A DNA stretch of 64,000 nt, from assembly GCF_018131185.1 (NCBI RefSeq), contig NZ_JAFCJE010000009.1:1-64000 (forward strand). The letters are read 5' to 3'. The position numbers were made by a program, and so were the translations under genes. This stretch comes from Bradyrhizobium diazoefficiens (GTDB lineage: Bacteria > Pseudomonadota > Alphaproteobacteria > Rhizobiales > Xanthobacteraceae). Below, in pieces: positions 1 through 8,705 of the stretch; position 1 is the stretch's first letter; the number at the start of each line of letters is the position of its first letter. The notes beneath the pieces were generated by a model. The model saw nothing but the letters and a program-made list of their open reading frames with translations. It did not search any database and was not told the origin of the DNA.

Positions 1-110
1 GGGAGCCAACCGGCTCCCGGCCTTCCCTGCGCCCTCTTTCAATCGAGGGCAAGGCGACGAGCAAAACTCGGGCGAGATGCGCCGCGAGGATGCGAGGGTG
101 TGTCTGTACG
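1..110 (+). repeat. Dispersed palindromic repeat, copy 1
   Basis: A hairpin at 1-18 (GGGAGCC, loop AACC, GGCTCCC) is followed by the core CCGGCCTTCCCTGCGCCCTC. Positions 67-106 (CTCGGGCGAG...GTGTGTCTG) match the reverse complement of 23531-23570 at about 37 of 40 positions. The element may begin before the window. The second copy is at 23531-23643 in opposite orientation. Confidence 0.7.
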
Positions 111-454
111 TCGAAAGCGTTTATCGAAAGCTGCAGCATGCATCATCTCGGACCGTCACCCTGAGGCGGCCGCTTCTTCAGCGCCCTCGAAGGGCGACGC
201 CCCCGCTGCCCCGGCTCGGCAGCCGCTCATCCTTCGGGGCTCCGCACGCGATGCATCCGCATCGCACGCCTCGCACCTCACGATGTCAGTACGGAGATTT
301 TGGATGGCTGACTTCGAGCGGCGCGCCAAACGACGCCGCCGGCTTCCGGGCCGCACGCTCGGGCTCGAGCCGGACGCCCGCAAACAAAAACGGCGGGGAA
401 TAACCCCGCCGCTTTCGCTCGCGCCCCGCACGGGACGCGAGAGGATCTCGGTTG
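111..454. other. Gene-free stretch
   Basis: I see no convincing gene. Open frames here have no ribosome binding site, lie on several frames at once, and show only GC-driven openness. The stretch contains a terminator hairpin at 386-411 that belongs to the leftward gene at 455. Confidence 0.6.
386..411 (-). terminator. Rho-independent terminator of the 455-1027 gene
   Basis: Perfect 8-bp stem CGGCGGGG / CCCCGCCG with loop AATAA. Read on the minus strand it is followed by TTTTTG, so it terminates the leftward gene that ends at 455. Confidence 0.75.
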
Positions 455-1027
455 TTACATGCCGATGTCGAACACGTTCGGCAACTGGCCCGCCAGAGGC
501 AGCGCGGTGGCGCCCAGGAAGGTCGCCACCATCGCCATCAGGCGCCGGTTGTTGTGGCGCTTGCCGCGCATCTGGCCGGCAATCCACTCCAGCATCTCGC
601 TGTTGACCTTGGAGGCATAGGACGGCGCCCAGCTCTCGATGTCGGTATCGGCCGACAACGCGACGCTGCGCGGCGGCACCTTCAGGCCCGAGGCGCTTGC
701 CGCATAATGGGCAACGGCCTTGGCGAGCAAATCGTCGAAGCGGCCGCCATCGGTGCGCTCGGTCGCGGCCTCGTTGATCTCGAACAGCATTTCAGCCTCG
801 GGGCGGCTGACGGGCTGGTCGTTGACGGCGGTTGCGGTCAGGATGCGCGTGCACCAGGCGGTGTCATCGGCATCGAGCGAGCGGGAGAAATGCACCCTTC
901 CCTTGGTGGTCGGGCCTTCGCCCGTGATCACGCCGTCGCGCACGATGCTCAGCGCATGGGCCGCGGTATCGCGGCAGGACGGTTCCAGGGACGGCGATTG
1001 GACAGACTTAGGCGCAGCGGCAGACAT
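455..1027 (-). CDS. Conserved hypothetical protein, possibly tail-anchored
   Basis: No family is recognised. The 190-residue product is mostly polar and probably helical. It has one hydrophobic stretch near the C terminus (about residues 163-180, containing ATFLGATALPLAG), which could anchor it in a membrane with the bulk in the cytoplasm. There is no signal peptide. It is transcribed alone, divergently from the peroxiredoxin gene, and ends at a clear terminator, so it is a monocistronic unit. The long open frame opposite it (452-1051) is a GC shadow. That it is a real gene is supported by the terminator and its amino-acid composition. Its function is unknown. Confidence 0.7.
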   Translation of the reverse strand: MSAAAPKSVQSPSLEPSCRDTAAHALSIVRDGVITGEGPTTKGRVHFSRSLDADDTAWCTRILTATAVNDQPVSRPEAEMLFEINEAATERTDGGRFDDLLAKAVAHYAASASGLKVPPRSVALSADTDIESWAPSYASKVNSEMLEWIAGQMRGKRHNNRRLMAMVATFLGATALPLAGQLPNVFDIGM

Positions 1028-1420
1028 AGTTCACTTCCAGACTTCTTCTGATCGACCAGCATTTTCATGCCGGCGTAAAGGGGTGGTTAACGATTCGATA
1101 CGGTGATCGCGACTTTTCGAGATGGTTGCCAATTGGTCGCTGTCAGGACCGCTTTGGTTCTGGGAGCGCCGGGGCGAGTGTGATGAAAGTCATAAAAGGC
1201 TTAATCGGGGCGAGCGAGACCGTGTGACCCCGGGTGGAGATGTTTCGCCGCAGGTGCGGCTGTAACAAAAAGTTGCTAGGAAATCGGCTCTTCAAGGAAG
1301 GAATTCACATTTTACTTGAACCGGTTCAGCGGGCGTTCACTTGGCTTTGCAAGACCTCTATACTGAGGATGACGGCCAGAACTGAATTTCCCAGTAAATT
1401 CAATGCGATGAGGTAGAACC
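1028..1420. other. Divergent intergenic region
   Basis: 393 bases between the hypothetical gene and the peroxiredoxin gene. It holds the putative peroxiredoxin promoter (1336-1364) and a 12-bp perfect palindrome just upstream (1317-1328). A 60-codon frame at 1234-1416 has no ribosome binding site and is not called. Confidence 0.6.
1317..1364 (+). promoter_or_regulatory. Putative promoter with palindromic operator for the peroxiredoxin gene
   Basis: TTCACT (1336-1341), a 17-base spacer and TATACT (1359-1364) form a plausible sigma70-type promoter about 57 bases before the start codon. The perfect palindrome TGAACCGGTTCA (1317-1328) lies directly upstream of the -35 box and could bind a dimeric regulator. 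Both are inferred from sequence only. Confidence 0.4.
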
Positions 1421-2080
1421 ATGACACTTCCGATCGGCACCACCGCACCCGACTTCGAAGCCGAGACCACCGAAGGGAAGATCAAGTTCCACGACTGGAT
1501 CGGCAATAGCTGGGCACTGCTGTTCTCGCACCCCAAGGACTTCACGCCGGTTTGCACGACCGAGCTCGGCGCGCTCGCCAAATTGAAGCCGGAGTTCGAC
1601 AAGCGCGGCGTCAAGCTGATGGGCCTGTCGGTCGATCCGGTCGACCGCCATGCCAAATGGTCGGAGGACATCAAGGAGACGCAAGGCGCGGCTCCCAATT
1701 ATCCGATGATCGGCGACACCGATTACAACGTCTCGAAGCTCTACGGCATGTTGCCGGCCGCGATCTCGGGCGATCCCCTCACCCGCACCGCCGCCGACAA
1801 CCAGACCGTCCGCAACGTCTTCGTCATCGGGCCGGACAAGAAGATCAAACTGGTGCTGGTCTACCCGATGACGACGGGGCGGAACTTCCAGGAGATCCTA
1901 CGAGTCATCGACTCGCTCCAACTCACCGCCAAGCATCGCGTCGCGACCCCGGCCGACTGGTCGCAGGGCGACGACGTCATCATCGCGGGCTCGGTCTCCA
2001 ATGACGAGGCCAAGACGATCTACCCGCAGGGTTGGAAGGAACCGAAACCCTACATCCGCATCGTGCCGCAGCCAAAATAA
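1421..2080 (+). CDS. 1-Cys peroxiredoxin (Prx6 family)
   Basis: A thiol peroxidase that reduces H2O2, alkyl hydroperoxides or peroxynitrite in the cytoplasm. The 219-residue product has the thioredoxin-fold AhpC/TSA domain at about 3-150 with the peroxidatic motif DFTPVCTTE. Cys45 is the only cysteine in the protein, which defines the 1-Cys class and means the resolving thiol must come from another molecule. The C-terminal extension of about 60 residues (YPQGWKEPKPYIR) is typical of Prx6-like dimers. The GAGGT ribosome binding site 8 bases before the ATG fixes the start. It is a single gene with its own putative promoter, and its stop codon is followed by a palindromic repeat. Confidence 0.95.
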   Translation: MTLPIGTTAPDFEAETTEGKIKFHDWIGNSWALLFSHPKDFTPVCTTELGALAKLKPEFDKRGVKLMGLSVDPVDRHAKWSEDIKETQGAAPNYPMIGDTDYNVSKLYGMLPAAISGDPLTRTAADNQTVRNVFVIGPDKKIKLVLVYPMTTGRNFQEILRVIDSLQLTAKHRVATPADWSQGDDVIIAGSVSNDEAKTIYPQGWKEPKPYIRIVPQPK

Positions 2081-2099
2081 CAACGAATAACACGAACGA

Positions 2100-2138
2100 T
2101 CATTCCGGGGCGGTCCGCAGGACCGAACCCGGAATGAC
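2100..2138. repeat. ATTCCGG-type palindromic repeat
   Basis: TCATTCCGGGGCGGTCC..GGACCGAACCCGGAATGA is an imperfect inverted repeat between two convergent genes. Related copies lie at 19752-19792 and 54808-54886. It may also act as a transcription barrier. Confidence 0.65.
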
Positions 2139-2147
2139 GGCGACAAC

Positions 2148-3878
2148 CTACGCCGTGCGCACGCGGTCGATGAACCTGTCGACCTCAGCCTTGAGATGCA
2201 GGCTCTCGCCCGAGAGCGCCTGTGCGGAGACGAACATCCGGCTCGAGGTCTCGCCAGTCTCGCTGGCGCCCTTGGCCGCGTGACGGACATTGACGGCGAC
2301 ATCGGCGGTGCCGGACACCGCGGCACGAACGCTGGCCACGATGTTGTGGGTCGCGCTCTTCTGCTGCTCGACCGCAGCCGAGATCGAGCCTGCGATCCCG
2401 CTGATGCGCTCGATGGTCTGGCTGATCGCCTTGATGGCGGCGACCGATTCCTCGGTCGCGAGCTGCATGCTCTCGATCTGGTTCGAAATCTCGTCGGTCG
2501 CCTTGGCCGTCTGGCCGGCCAGCGTCTTGACCTCCTGGGCCACCACCGCGAAGCCGCGACCGGCATCGCCCGCGCGCGCGGCCTCGATGGTGGCGTTCAG
2601 CGCCAGCAGGTTGGTCTGCTCGGCGATCGAGGTGATCAGCTTGACGACGTCGCCAATGCGCGCGCCCGCCTCGGAAAGCTGCGCGATGCGCTGGTCGGTC
2701 GCCTCGGCCTGCTGCACCGCCTCCGCGGAAATCGCGTTCGATTCCTGGACCCGCCGGGCGATCTCGGAGATCGATTGAGACAGCTCGTCCGAGGCTGACG
2801 CTGCCGAACGCACGTGCTCGGAGGCATTTTCGGAAGCGCCGGCGGACTGAGCCGACAGATCCGCGGTGGAGCGTGCGACGTCGGTGAGTTGCCGCGCCGC
2901 GCGCTCGAACTCGCCGGACGAGGTGAGCACCTTGTCGAGGACGCCGCCGACGCTGCCGCGGAACTCCTCGACGAAGTTGCGCAGGTCGGATTTGCGCTGC
3001 TCGGCCGCCGCAGCTGTGGCTGCCGCCTGCTCGCTGCGCATGCGCGCCCGCTCCAGCGAATTGCTCTTGAACACCGCGACCGTGCGGGCGATCTCGCCGA
3101 TCTCGTCGGCGCGATCCTCGCATTCGATCGCAACGTCGCTCTGGCCGTTGGCAAGCGCGGTGAGCGAGCGCGTGACCGAGATCAGCGGCCGGGTGACGCG
3201 GCGGACGACCAGCATCGTCAGGACAAGAACCAGCAATGCGGCGAGCCCGGCGGCCACTGCCATGCTCTCGATCGCGTGGGCCAGCATGCTCTCGTACTGG
3301 ATCATGGGAATGCCGACATAGAGAATGCCGACGACCTTGCCGGCCGCGTCCGCGACCGGGAAGTAGGCGGTCATGAACGACTTGCCGAACAGCGTGGCCG
3401 GCCCCTTATAGGCCTCGCCCCGGCGCAGCGGCGCCTGGCCGGGATGGTCGGCGGCAAGCTGGGTGCCGACGGCGCGATCGCCATTTTCCTTCTTCACGTT
3501 GGTCGAGCGTCGCACGAACTGCCCGCTCGCGTCGTCGAACACGAACAGGGTCGCATTGCCGCCGACATAGGACACGGCCCGATCGACGATGGCGTGGTCC
3601 TTGAGGTCGGGCATTTTGGGGATCTCGGCGCGCACCACCGCGCCATCCCTCATTGTGACCTTGGCGTCCGGAACGATCTCGGTAAAGGCCAGCGCCAGCG
3701 TGCGCAGATTGACCTCGATGTCGCGCAACGCGCGATCATTGAAGGCGGATGTCAGCGACCAATAGCCGGCGCCGACCACGAGCGCCGTGTTCACGGCGAT
3801 CAGCAGCACGGCACAGAGGACCGCCTTGGTACCGAGCTTGAACTGCGGCAGGAACTTCGCCGTTAGAAGATTGGACAT
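2148..3878 (-). CDS. Methyl-accepting chemotaxis protein with single Cache sensor domain
   Basis: An inner-membrane chemoreceptor that passes ligand binding in the periplasm to CheA/CheW. The 576 residues run as follows: TM1 (about 18-38), a periplasmic single-Cache-type domain (about 55-195), TM2 (about 205-225), HAMP (224-277), then a long signalling coiled coil whose hairpin tip carries [18 protein letters not shown] (420-437). There is no C-terminal CheR-binding pentapeptide. The start at 3878 is chosen because the upstream extension to 4022 would run into the divergent photolyase and lacks coding character, and GGGGGT precedes this ATG. No chemotaxis kinase genes are nearby, so this is an orphan receptor. 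The ligand is not predictable. Confidence 0.93.
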   Translation of the reverse strand: MSNLLTAKFLPQFKLGTKAVLCAVLLIAVNTALVVGAGYWSLTSAFNDRALRDIEVNLRTLALAFTEIVPDAKVTMRDGAVVRAEIPKMPDLKDHAIVDRAVSYVGGNATLFVFDDASGQFVRRSTNVKKENGDRAVGTQLAADHPGQAPLRRGEAYKGPATLFGKSFMTAYFPVADAAGKVVGILYVGIPMIQYESMLAHAIESMAVAAGLAALLVLVLTMLVVRRVTRPLISVTRSLTALANGQSDVAIECEDRADEIGEIARTVAVFKSNSLERARMRSEQAAATAAAAEQRKSDLRNFVEEFRGSVGGVLDKVLTSSGEFERAARQLTDVARSTADLSAQSAGASENASEHVRSAASASDELSQSISEIARRVQESNAISAEAVQQAEATDQRIAQLSEAGARIGDVVKLITSIAEQTNLLALNATIEAARAGDAGRGFAVVAQEVKTLAGQTAKATDEISNQIESMQLATEESVAAIKAISQTIERISGIAGSISAAVEQQKSATHNIVASVRAAVSGTADVAVNVRHAAKGASETGETSSRMFVSAQALSGESLHLKAEVDRFIDRVRTA

Positions 3879-3963
3879 GATTGGAATGACCCCCGTAATT
3901 CCTGCATATTCATGCAATCGGCTTACGGCCGCATTAACGGCGATTCCAATCGCCCCACCCGGA

Positions 3964-5439
3964 ATGGTTTCCAAATCGCAAACGAGGCCCTCCCTGACCA
4001 CGCCAAGCGCGCCGCCCATCATCGTCTGGTTCCGCGATGATCTTCGGCTGTCCGACCATCCCGCCCTCCACGCCGCCGCGAAAACCGGCGCACCGGTGCT
4101 CTGCCTCTTCGTCCTGGACGACGGGGTCGGGCGGCCACCCGGCGCCGCAACGCGCTGGTGGCTGGCGCAGTCGCTGCGGGCGCTTGCAGCCGAGATCGCC
4201 GCGCGCGGCGGAGCGCTGGTCCTGCGCAGGGGACCCGCGGCCAGGGTGATCCCCGAGGTGGCGCAGGAGAGCGGCGCCCGCGCCGTCTACTGGAACGGGA
4301 TCGCGCAGGCGCCGCATCAGGCGATCGAGCGGCAACTCGGGGCAGCGCTGGCAAGGCTCGGCGTCGACTCGCAGAGCTTCCCTGGTGACCTCCTTGTCCC
4401 GCCCTCGGCGATCCGCACCAAGGAGGGCCGCGGCTTGCGCGTGTTCACGCCATTCTGGCGGCGCGTGCTGGCGCTCGGCGATCCGCCAAAACCCCTGTCT
4501 GCTCCGAAAGAGCTTCGCCCGGCTGCGACAATTGCGGGCGACGGGCTGGAGAGCTGGAGGCTCGAGCCGACCAAACCCGACTGGGCCGGCGGCCTGCGCG
4601 AGAGCTGGACACCGGGCGAGGCCTCGGCCCGCAGACGCCTGCGCGACTTCCTCAAGCACAGCGCGCTCCGTTATGTCGGCGACCGCGACCGCCCGGATCG
4701 CGACGGCACCTCAGGCCTGTCGCCGCACTTGAGGTTCGGCGAGCTCAGCCCCCGGCAAGTCTGGCACGCGGCACGGTTCGCCGCGGATGAAGATCCGGCA
4801 CTCGGACCGGGCATCGAAAAGTTCCTGAGTGAGCTCGGCTGGCGCGAATTCTGCCGCCATCTGCTCCACGATCACCCCGACCTCGCCACCGAAAACCTGC
4901 AGGCGAACTTCGACGGCTTCCCCTGGACACCGGACCAGAAGGCCCTTGCCGCCTGGCAGCGCGGCCGCACCGGCTATCCCATTGTCGATGCCGGCCTGCG
5001 CGAGCTCTGGCACACCGGGGTGATGCACAACCGGGTGCGGATGGTGGTGGCCTCGTTCCTGGTCAAGCACCTCCTGATCGACTGGCGCGAGGGCGAAGCC
5101 TGGTTCTGGGATACGCTGGTCGATGCCGACGCGGGCAGCAACCCCGCGAACTGGCAGTGGGTCGCCGGCTGCGGCGCCGATGCCGCGCCCTATTTCCGCG
5201 TGTTCAATCCCCAGCTCCAGGGCGAGAAGTTCGATCCGGATGGAACCTATGTTCGGGCCTGGGTGCCGGAGCTGAAGGATCTGCCGGTGAAGCTGATCCA
5301 CCAGCCTTGGCGGGCAACCCCGATCGAGCTTGCGAGCGCGGGCATCATACCCGGCAAGACCTATCCGCAGCCGATCGTCGATCATGCCAGGGGACGCGAG
5401 CGCGCGCTCGCCGCCTACGCAAAGATCCGCAAAGGTTGA
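3964..5439 (+). CDS. phrB: Deoxyribodipyrimidine photolyase, class I CPD type
   Basis: Light-driven repair of cyclobutane pyrimidine dimers. The 491-residue product has an N-terminal alpha/beta antenna-binding domain beginning [15 protein letters not shown] at about residue 21. The C-terminal FAD-binding helical domain shows [47 protein letters not shown] and [14 protein letters not shown], all diagnostic of the family. The tail [19 protein letters not shown] matches CPD photolyases rather than plant or DASH cryptochromes. The chosen ATG is the first that leaves the family N terminus intact, and earlier frames overlap the divergent chemoreceptor. The gene is single, 86 bases from its divergent neighbour. 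Confidence 0.95.
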   Translation: MVSKSQTRPSLTTPSAPPIIVWFRDDLRLSDHPALHAAAKTGAPVLCLFVLDDGVGRPPGAATRWWLAQSLRALAAEIAARGGALVLRRGPAARVIPEVAQESGARAVYWNGIAQAPHQAIERQLGAALARLGVDSQSFPGDLLVPPSAIRTKEGRGLRVFTPFWRRVLALGDPPKPLSAPKELRPAATIAGDGLESWRLEPTKPDWAGGLRESWTPGEASARRRLRDFLKHSALRYVGDRDRPDRDGTSGLSPHLRFGELSPRQVWHAARFAADEDPALGPGIEKFLSELGWREFCRHLLHDHPDLATENLQANFDGFPWTPDQKALAAWQRGRTGYPIVDAGLRELWHTGVMHNRVRMVVASFLVKHLLIDWREGEAWFWDTLVDADAGSNPANWQWVAGCGADAAPYFRVFNPQLQGEKFDPDGTYVRAWVPELKDLPVKLIHQPWRATPIELASAGIIPGKTYPQPIVDHARGRERALAAYAKIRKG

Positions 5440-5505
5440 GCGCTGCTTTGACACAATTTCGAATCCCGCTATCGTTATCGCTCCATTCAAACAATGGGGG
5501 ACGAT

Positions 5506-5811
5506 ATGGACGACGAGAAGCCGATCACCGAGCAGGCGATGGACACCATCACCAACGCCGTGGAAGCGACCAAGGACGCCGCAGTCACCGCCGTCAAGCA
5601 GGTGAAGAGAGCAGCCAAGAAGGTCGCGAAGAAAGTAGCGCCGAAGAAAGCAGCCAAGAAGAAAACCAAGAAGGCTGCGAAGAAGACCACGAAGAAAACA
5701 GCAAAGAAGGCTTCAAAGAAAGCCGCGAAAAAGGCCACGAAGAAGGCGACGAAGAAGGCCGCCAAGAAAGCCACCAAGTCTAAGAAGAAGGCCAAAAAGG
5801 CCAAGCGCTGA
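5506..5811 (+). CDS. Lysine/alanine-rich histone H1-like protein
   Basis: A small (101-residue) very basic protein. Residues 1-30 are acidic to neutral (EKPITEQAMDTITNAVEATKDA); the rest is made of AKKATKKA-type repeats resembling the C-terminal tails of histone H1 and of AlgP/Hc-type bacterial proteins, which bind DNA non-specifically. A nucleoid-binding role is inferred from composition alone. The ATG at 5506 is preferred over the one at 5494 because the first ATG is part of the strong GGGGGA ribosome binding site of the second. It follows the photolyase by 66 bases and ends at a strong hairpin. A similar Lys/Ala tail occurs on the adenylate kinase at 57106-57972. Confidence 0.85.
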   Translation: MDDEKPITEQAMDTITNAVEATKDAAVTAVKQVKRAAKKVAKKVAPKKAAKKKTKKAAKKTTKKTAKKASKKAAKKATKKATKKAAKKATKSKKKAKKAKR

Positions 5812-5828
5812 GCGCGCCGCCTGGAGAG

Positions 5829-5856
5829 GTCTCCGGGTGCGGACGCACCCGGAGAC
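5829..5856. terminator. Bidirectional hairpin between convergent genes
   Basis: Perfect 12-bp stem GTCTCCGGGTGC / GCACCCGGAGAC with loop GGAC, placed between the stop codons of two convergent genes. There is no T-run, so its efficiency is uncertain. Confidence 0.6.
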
Positions 5857-5865
5857 GTCGGGGCC

Positions 5866-6612
5866 CTACCCTCGCCGCCTCAATGCGCGTCGGCCCGGGT
5901 AGTGTTCTCCCTTAGGATCGCGGAATTCGCTGCGATGGCCGCGCCGGTCCTCGGCGTGGAAGCGCTTGCGCTTTTCCGCTGAGCCGAACTGCTTGATCAC
6001 CCGCCGGCCGTTGACCTTCTTGATGACGTAGCCACCCTCGGTCATCGAAAACGGCTCCTTCAGCGATCCCATATGGTCGAATTTGGTGCCACGGGGATGC
6101 CCGAACGGCTCGAACCAGGACGGATAGACGAAGTTCGACATCGGAAAACCGTTGACGAGAAAAGCTTCCTCCTCCACGGCGTCGCAGACCTCGTAGGCAT
6201 ATTGGGTATGGCGGGTCTTGTCGGCCCACAGATTGGCCATGGGATCAAGCACCATCTCGAACAACTCGTGCGACGCCGCCAGGCTGACGGGATCGTTTTC
6301 GCCCAGCGCCTTGACGAAGATCTTGGAGATCGGCTGTCCCCGATGGGTCAACTCGTGCCGGCCGAGGAAGTTCTTGTGGGTGGCATCGTCGAAATAGACG
6401 AGCTGCCAGTCCGTCGGCTTCGGCTTGCGGGTGACGTCGAGATCGACGGGGTAGCCCCACACGGGCAGGAAGTGCTCGTCGTAGCATTTCTGAAGCGCGG
6501 CCGTGAGCCTCGCCATCATCCGGTCGCTTATCATCTCCTCCGCGTAGTTGATGCAGGCAATCCGAACCGGCTTCAATGACCTTGCGAGCAGTGCGCGCCG
6601 CGCCTTCTTCAT
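5866..6612 (-). CDS. Uncharacterised protein with a metallopeptidase-like HELFE motif
   Basis: The 248-residue product has no recognised name. Residues 110-122 read SLAASHELFEMVL followed by DP. An H-E-x-x-E (His115, Glu116, Glu119) placed on a helix after a conserved Ser is reminiscent of zinc-dependent proteins, and a second HELTH sits at 86-90. The middle region (EVCDAVEEEAF, FPMSNFVYPSWF) looks like a folded enzyme domain, while the last 40 residues are basic and disordered. There is no signal peptide. Zinc binding is inferred. It lies alone between a shared hairpin and the upstream EamA gene. Confidence 0.75.
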   Translation of the reverse strand: MKKARRALLARSLKPVRIACINYAEEMISDRMMARLTAALQKCYDEHFLPVWGYPVDLDVTRKPKPTDWQLVYFDDATHKNFLGRHELTHRGQPISKIFVKALGENDPVSLAASHELFEMVLDPMANLWADKTRHTQYAYEVCDAVEEEAFLVNGFPMSNFVYPSWFEPFGHPRGTKFDHMGSLKEPFSMTEGGYVIKKVNGRRVIKQFGSAEKRKRFHAEDRRGHRSEFRDPKGEHYPGRRALRRRG

Positions 6613-6708
6613 GAAATCACCGCGTGAAAGGGAAGCTGAAACCAGGCCAGCCTAACACGGGCGCAACCCGCACGTCAGGGATGTATTTTACCGACCGGGC
6701 GTACCGGC

Positions 6709-7593
6709 CTAGGACCGCCGGTTGACGACGAACACCGCGGCCGCGCACGTCGCCATGCCGGCAATCGCCAGCCCATCGAGCTTTTCGCCGAACAGCAGAT
6801 AAGCCATCAGCGCGGTCACGGCAGGCACCAGATAGAACAGGCTCGCGACCGAGGTCGCCGCGGCGTGGCGGATCAGCCAGTACAACAGCCCGATCGATCC
6901 GATCGAGAGTGCTACGGCGAGCCAGGCGAGCGCGAGCACGAACTCCCGCGTCCAATGCACCACGCGGTCTTCGAACAGGAAGGCACCGACCGCGAAGAAA
7001 ATGGTGACAGCGACATACTGCACGAAATTGCCGGCGCGCCAGTCGATCTGGTTGCAGTAGCGGCGCTGATAGAGGGTGCCGAGCGTGATGCTGATCAGCG
7101 AAACCACCGAGGCGAGCCAGCCAAGCCCGGCTTCGCCGGTCATGGGACGGTTGTGCAGGATCATCACCACGCCGCCGAGGCCGAGCACGAGCCCTGCCCA
7201 TTGCAGCGGTGTCACCCGCTCGCCGAGCCAGCGATTGGCAATGGTCGAGGTCAGGATCGGCTGAAGGCCCGGGATGAGGGCGGAGAGCCCGGCCGGGATG
7301 GAATGCGCGATCGCGATCGCGGTACCGCCGAGATAGAAGCCGTGGACGAGAATGCCGGCGACCGCGCTGTGCGCAATGCCGATGCCATCAGGCCATTTCG
7401 GCCGCGCGACGCCCGCGATGATCGCCATCAGGCCGACCACGATCGCCATGCGGATGGCGAGATAGGTCAAGGGATCGGCGTTGTCGACGACGTATTTGGT
7501 GCCGATGAAGCCGGTGCTCCAGAGCAGGACGAACAGGATCGGCGCGGCGCGGGCGGTCAGGGCTTCTTGATTGCGGTCCATTGCCGCCTTCAT
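6709..7593 (-). CDS. EamA/DMT-family transporter
   Basis: A ten-helix inner-membrane permease of the drug/metabolite transporter superfamily, 294 residues with two EamA repeats (about 16-145 and 158-290). The start LFVLLWSTGFIGTKYV matches the family's first helix, and IPAGLSALIPGLQPI marks the end of repeat 1. The substrate is unknown; members export amino acids or other small metabolites. Either M1 or M5 could start translation (GGTGGGG and AAGGCGG precede them). It is a single gene, 96 bases upstream of the HELFE gene. Confidence 0.88.
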   Translation of the reverse strand: MKAAMDRNQEALTARAAPILFVLLWSTGFIGTKYVVDNADPLTYLAIRMAIVVGLMAIIAGVARPKWPDGIGIAHSAVAGILVHGFYLGGTAIAIAHSIPAGLSALIPGLQPILTSTIANRWLGERVTPLQWAGLVLGLGGVVMILHNRPMTGEAGLGWLASVVSLISITLGTLYQRRYCNQIDWRAGNFVQYVAVTIFFAVGAFLFEDRVVHWTREFVLALAWLAVALSIGSIGLLYWLIRHAAATSVASLFYLVPAVTALMAYLLFGEKLDGLAIAGMATCAAAVFVVNRRS

Positions 7594-7675
7594 TGCCCCA
7601 CCGGGGGCTATGCGGCAACGCGAATTTCGTCCGGACGATGCTGCGCTGCGATGGACACCGACTCAGGTCGGCCGC

Positions 7676-8122
7676 TCACCATTCTTCTGGACAGGGGTCG
7701 ACGATCTTCCAGAGCTCGACGCCGTTCTTGATCTTCTTCATGTCGGTGGTGAGCCCGCCATTGCGCCGAATCCAGTCCTTCACCGTATTGGGGTAGTAGG
7801 ACATCAGGTCAGACGTCCCCTCGGAGCTGGTGACCTTGATGCCGAAGGTGAAGGCCTTGTCGTAATAAGCCTGGTGGAAGCCCAGGCTGGCGCGCGGCGT
7901 CACGCAGATCTTGTTCATCGGCACCATGCCGAGCACCAGCGTGCAGGCCGAATTGCAGATGCCGTCGATGATGACGCGCTCGCCCTTCTCGCGCACGCGC
8001 TTGTACTTGGTCTTGTATTCCTCGACATAGCCACCGTGGTCACGGGTAATACGCAGCTCGGCCCGCGCCGGCGTAGCGGCGGCGAGGCAGAGCAACAGCA
8101 GGCTCAAAAGCGTGATGCGCAT
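7676..8122 (-). CDS. Predicted periplasmic protein with GxCxSAC motif
   Basis: A 148-residue protein with a cleavable signal peptide (residues 1-21, ending PARA). The mature part contains GICNSACTLVLGMVP and ICVTPRASLGFHQAYY, the pattern of periplasmic ClpP/crotonase-fold proteins in which Ser-Ala-Cys sits where the nucleophile would be. Whether it is catalytic is unknown. The chosen ATG puts the signal peptide at the N terminus. A start at 8218 would add 32 residues, and neither start has a clear ribosome binding site. It is a single gene with no partner suggesting a pathway. Confidence 0.78.
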   Translation of the reverse strand: MRITLLSLLLLCLAAATPARAELRITRDHGGYVEEYKTKYKRVREKGERVIIDGICNSACTLVLGMVPMNKICVTPRASLGFHQAYYDKAFTFGIKVTSSEGTSDLMSYYPNTVKDWIRRNGGLTTDMKKIKNGVELWKIVDPCPEEW

Positions 8123-8413
8123 GGCGAGGTGACGGCGAAAGCCTTCAGGAATGCACCGGCCTCGAAGGACCCCCAACAGGCCGGCGACAGGATTCTTAAC
8201 TGAATAGTCTTTGGTCATACTTGTGTGGGGAATTCGTTAAGCATCCCGAAAAGGCCAAAAATGGGCAGGCCTCGACGGCATTTCAGGCAATTCTGTCACA
8301 CCCATCCGGGAATCTGCGGGATTCCCCCTGATTTCCGGGCGCCGGACGGGTGCCCCGGAGGCTCGAAGTGGCTATAGATGGGCGACTATTCGCGCGGGTC
8401 CCGGAGAATCAAG

Positions 8414-8674
8414 ATGAGCAAGTTGACGCTTGTAGCCGCGGTTGCTGCCCTGTCGGCCGCAATCCTAGCCCCTGGCCTCGCGGAGGCGCGGGGACACCAC
8501 CGGCACCACCGTTACGTCAACCCGCTGCCCTATCCGATCAGCTACATCCACAATTACGGTCCCGGCATCACCCCCGGCACCTTCGCCTATTACGACGGCC
8601 CGTCGACGAACCATTGCTACCAGAGCGCGGCCGCCTATGTCGGTCAGGACCGCCGCCGGCACCCCTGCTACTGA
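8414..8674 (+). CDS. Small secreted His/Tyr-rich protein
   Basis: An 86-residue protein with a signal peptide (about 1-24, ending LAEA) and a short mature domain. It begins RGHHRHHRYVNP and continues with a Tyr/Pro-rich segment and two cysteines near the C terminus (NHCYQS, RHPCY) that may form a disulfide in the periplasm. GGAG 8 bases upstream supports this ATG over the in-frame one at 8378. The function is unknown. It is one of several small secreted proteins in the window. Confidence 0.75.
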   Translation: MSKLTLVAAVAALSAAILAPGLAEARGHHRHHRYVNPLPYPISYIHNYGPGITPGTFAYYDGPSTNHCYQSAAAYVGQDRRRHPCY

Positions 8675-8705
8675 GGGACGCTGGCGCGGCCTCTGCAGGG
8701 CGCCT

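Noticed and set aside
100-606. 168-codon frame near the left edge
   Set aside because: It runs over the repeat and antisense to the real gene at 455-1027.
1234-1416. 60-codon frame before the peroxiredoxin gene
   Set aside because: It covers the putative promoter and has no ribosome binding site.
3879-4022. 48-codon N-terminal extension of the chemoreceptor
   Set aside because: It overlaps the divergent photolyase start and lacks coding character; the ATG at 3878 gives a normal receptor N terminus.
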